Source: Sphingomonas sp.
Lineage (GTDB): Bacteria; Pseudomonadota; Alphaproteobacteria; Sphingomonadales; Sphingomonadaceae
Length of the DNA: 8,528 nt
NCBI GenBank assembly: GCA_030146605.1
Contig: JASLBO010000309.1
Span: forward strand, 1-8,528
Direction of reading: 5' to 3'
Position 1 is the stretch's first letter. Every line of letters starts with the position of its first letter. A program made the position numbers and the translations under genes. Positions 6,748 to 8,528 of this stretch are shown here, one piece after another. The notes beneath the pieces were generated by a model. The model searched no databases and was not told the DNA's origin. It worked only from the letters and a program-made list of their open reading frames with translations.

Positions 6748-6857
6748 ATGCTCCGCGATATAGGATCAAGCCCAAGCGCCGCCACAACAAACTGCCCGCT
6801 TGCCTAACGGTTGCGCGCTGCTACCGATAAGTCATTCCAGACTTTCAGGGATCTTCC
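6748..6857. promoter_or_regulatory. 110-base divergent intergenic region between pepN and the M28 peptidase gene
   Basis: Both peptidase genes must start transcription in or near this gap. On the plus strand, AGGGA at 6847-6851 lies 6 bases before the M28 ATG and is a good ribosome-binding site. For the M28 gene I see TTGCCT (6800-6805) and a GATAAG-like box about 20 bases later, which is a weak promoter match. No operator-like inverted repeat stands out. Confidence 0.5.
6757..6787 (-). promoter_or_regulatory. weak candidate promoter for pepN
   Basis: On the minus strand, TTGTGG (plus 6782-6787) and TATATC (plus 6757-6762) are separated by 19 bases, a match to sigma-70 boxes with a long spacer. 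The -10 box ends only 9 bases before the pepN ATG, so a start 6-7 bases downstream would leave almost no leader. The match is modest and could be chance. Confidence 0.2.
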
Positions 6858-8528
6858 ATGCTTCGACTGCCTTTGCCGCTTGGCCTGATCGCGCTCGCCG
6901 CCACTCCGGCGCTGGCGCAGCAGACCCCGGCGGCTCCTGCGACTCGCGCCGAGACCAACGCCCTGCTCAACGCCGAGCTTCCCGCCGACCAGGCCGCGCT
7001 CAAGAGCCACATCATGTTCCTCGCCTCGGACCAGATGCGCGGCCGCGAGGCGGGCAGCGCCGAATATGACATCGCCGCGCAATATGTCGCGTCGCAATTC
7101 TACGAACAGGGCCTGCGCCCCGCCGGCGACGAGGGCTCGTACCTCCAGAAGGTGCCGCTGGTCAGCTACAAGCCCGCCGACAAGGGCAGCATGGCCTTCG
7201 CGCGCAAGGGCGGTGCGCCGGTCGCCCTGTCCTTCGGCCAGGACTATCTCCCCGCCGGCAACCCGAACAGGACCGCCTTCCAGCTGACCGCGCCCGTGGT
7301 ATTCGTCGGCTACGGCATCGTCGGGCTGGGCCGCGACGACTATAAGGGCGTCGACGTGAAGGGGAAGATCGTCGCGCTCTTCGGCGGCGCGCCGTCGAAC
7401 TTCCCCGCCGAGGAGCGCGCCCATTTCGGCAATCCCGCCTCCAAGGCCGAGATCGCGATGAAGAAAGGCGCGGTCGGCTATATCAGCCTCGAATCGCCGC
7501 GCACCGGCCGCGGCAATTATCCGTTCAGCGCGATCGCCGCCAATTGGGACCGCCCGCGCGTCACCTGGGCCGAGGCCGACGGCACCGGCCACATCCCGAC
7601 CCCGACCGCACCGGGACTCGGCATGTTGAGCACCGCCGCCGCCGCCCGGCTGTTCGAAGGCTCGAGGGTCAAGTGGGCGAGCGTCGCGAAGCTGGCGCAG
7701 AACGACAATGCCAAATTCAAGGCGGTCCAGCTGCCGGTCACGCTGTCGGTCACGCTCAACACCGCCAACACCGCGATCACCAGCTACAACGTCGCCGGCA
7801 TCCTGCCCGGCAGCGATCCGGCGATCGGCAAGGAAGTCGTCGTCCTGTCGGCGCATCTCGACCATGTCGGCGTCGGCAAGGCGAACGCGAAGGGCGACAC
7901 GATCTATAACGGCGCGATGGACAATGCCGTCGGCATTGCCTCGCTGATCGAGGAGGCGCGCCGCTTCAAGGCCTCGGGCAAGCCGCCGCGCCGTTCGATC
8001 CTTTTCCTCGCGGTCACCGCCGAGGAAAAGGGCCTCGTCGGCGCCGACTATTTCGCGCACAATCCTACGGTCCCCAAGGCGAACCTCGTCGCCAACGTCA
8101 ATCTCGACATGCCGATCCTCACCTACAAGTTCGAGGACGTCACCCCGTTCGGCGCCGCGCACTCGACCTTGGGCGAGACGGTGGCGCGCGCCGCGGCGCA
8201 GATCGGCGTCGGCATGGGCGGCGATCCGCGGCCCGACGAGGCGTTCTTCGTCCGCTCGGACCATTATCGCTTCGTCCAGCAGGGCATCCCCTCGGTCTTC
8301 CTGTGGCCGGGCGAAAAGGGCCCGGGCAAGGCCGCGACCGAGGCGTTTCTCAGCACCCATTATCACCAGCCGTCGGACGATCTCGTCCAGCAGCCGGCGA
8401 TCGACTGGGAATCGGGTGCGCGCTTCGTCGACGTCAATTATCGCATCGCCCGCGAGATCGCCGATGCCGATCAGAAACCGATGTGGAAGAAGGGCGACTT
8501 CTTCGGCACATTGTACGGCGGACCGATG
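6858..8528 (+). CDS. exported M28-family metallopeptidase with PA-type insert (3' end missing)
   Basis: 557 codons run from the ATG at 6858 to the last base of the window without a stop; probably only a few C-terminal residues are missing. AGGGA at 6847-6851 precedes the ATG by 6 bases. Residues 1-20 are a signal peptide ending ALA before QQTPAAP, so the enzyme acts in the periplasm, the outer envelope or outside the cell. An N-terminal part with LKSHIMFLASDQMRGREAGS (48-67), common in this group, leads to a PA-like insert at about 140-265 (APVVFVGYGI), thought to help substrate binding. The M28 catalytic domain shows all five metal ligands: H333 (SAHLDHVG), D355 (GAMDNAVG), E389-E390 (TAEEKGLVGAD), D417 (NLDMP) and H503 (HYHQPSDD). 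The second motif has Val where Ser or Ala-Ser-Gly is usual. These proteins are predicted aminopeptidases or peptidases that bind two zinc ions; the substrate is unknown. It is divergent from pepN. The family call is strong. Confidence 0.95.
   Translation, partial: MLRLPLPLGLIALAATPALAQQTPAAPATRAETNALLNAELPADQAALKSHIMFLASDQMRGREAGSAEYDIAAQYVASQFYEQGLRPAGDEGSYLQKVPLVSYKPADKGSMAFARKGGAPVALSFGQDYLPAGNPNRTAFQLTAPVVFVGYGIVGLGRDDYKGVDVKGKIVALFGGAPSNFPAEERAHFGNPASKAEIAMKKGAVGYISLESPRTGRGNYPFSAIAANWDRPRVTWAEADGTGHIPTPTAPGLGMLSTAAAARLFEGSRVKWASVAKLAQNDNAKFKAVQLPVTLSVTLNTANTAITSYNVAGILPGSDPAIGKEVVVLSAHLDHVGVGKANAKGDTIYNGAMDNAVGIASLIEEARRFKASGKPPRRSILFLAVTAEEKGLVGADYFAHNPTVPKANLVANVNLDMPILTYKFEDVTPFGAAHSTLGETVARAAAQIGVGMGGDPRPDEAFFVRSDHYRFVQQGIPSVFLWPGEKGPGKAATEAFLSTHYHQPSDDLVQQPAIDWESGARFVDVNYRIAREIADADQKPMWKKGDFFGTLYGGPM

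Noticed and set aside
6804..8366. 520-codon open frame on the minus strand opposite the M28 peptidase
   Set aside because: It is antisense to a gene with signal peptide and all five metal ligands; composition is typical of a high-GC shadow frame, and it runs into the pepN upstream region.

Overview
The window looks like ordinary chromosome from a high-GC alphaproteobacterium, most likely a sphingomonad (Sphingomonas or close relative). The clues are strong G/C preference at third codon positions, protein sequences typical of that group, and a palindromic intergenic repeat of a type that, from memory, recurs in sphingomonad and related alphaproteobacterial genomes. There are six protein genes, two of them cut by the window edges. 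No tRNA, rRNA, CRISPR array, transposase, phage gene or defence gene was seen. No stretch longer than 300 bases lacks a gene.

Left part (1-2487, plus strand): a tightly packed probable operon. It holds the 3' part of an unrecognised multi-pass membrane protein, an exported DUF2141 protein joined to it by an ATGA stop/start overlap, and a GT-B fold family 4 glycosyltransferase starting 10 bases after the DUF2141 stop. Middle (2391-3935, minus strand): an integral-membrane GT39/ArnT-like glycosyltransferase, convergent with the first operon. The two reading frames overlap by 97 bases, and a perfect GC hairpin lies in the overlap. Upstream of it is a possible 15-codon leader ORF whose stop overlaps the glycosyltransferase ATG (TGATG). 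The intergenic gap also holds a 75-base inverted-repeat element.

Right part (4159-8528): two metallopeptidases transcribed divergently from a 110-base gap. On the minus strand is a complete M1 aminopeptidase N (pepN), with all zinc and catalytic residues visible. On the plus strand is an exported M28 peptidase with a PA-type insert and all five expected metal ligands; its last few codons run off the window.

How the genes may work together (inference): the two glycosyltransferases, the membrane protein and the periplasmic DUF2141 protein suggest an envelope glycolipid or glycan function, but no substrate can be read from the sequence. PepN (cytoplasm) and the M28 enzyme (periplasm or outside) would both degrade peptides. 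I did not find a clearly new system. The most unusual items are the convergent coding overlap, the possible coupled leader ORF and the repeat element beside the pepN stop codon.
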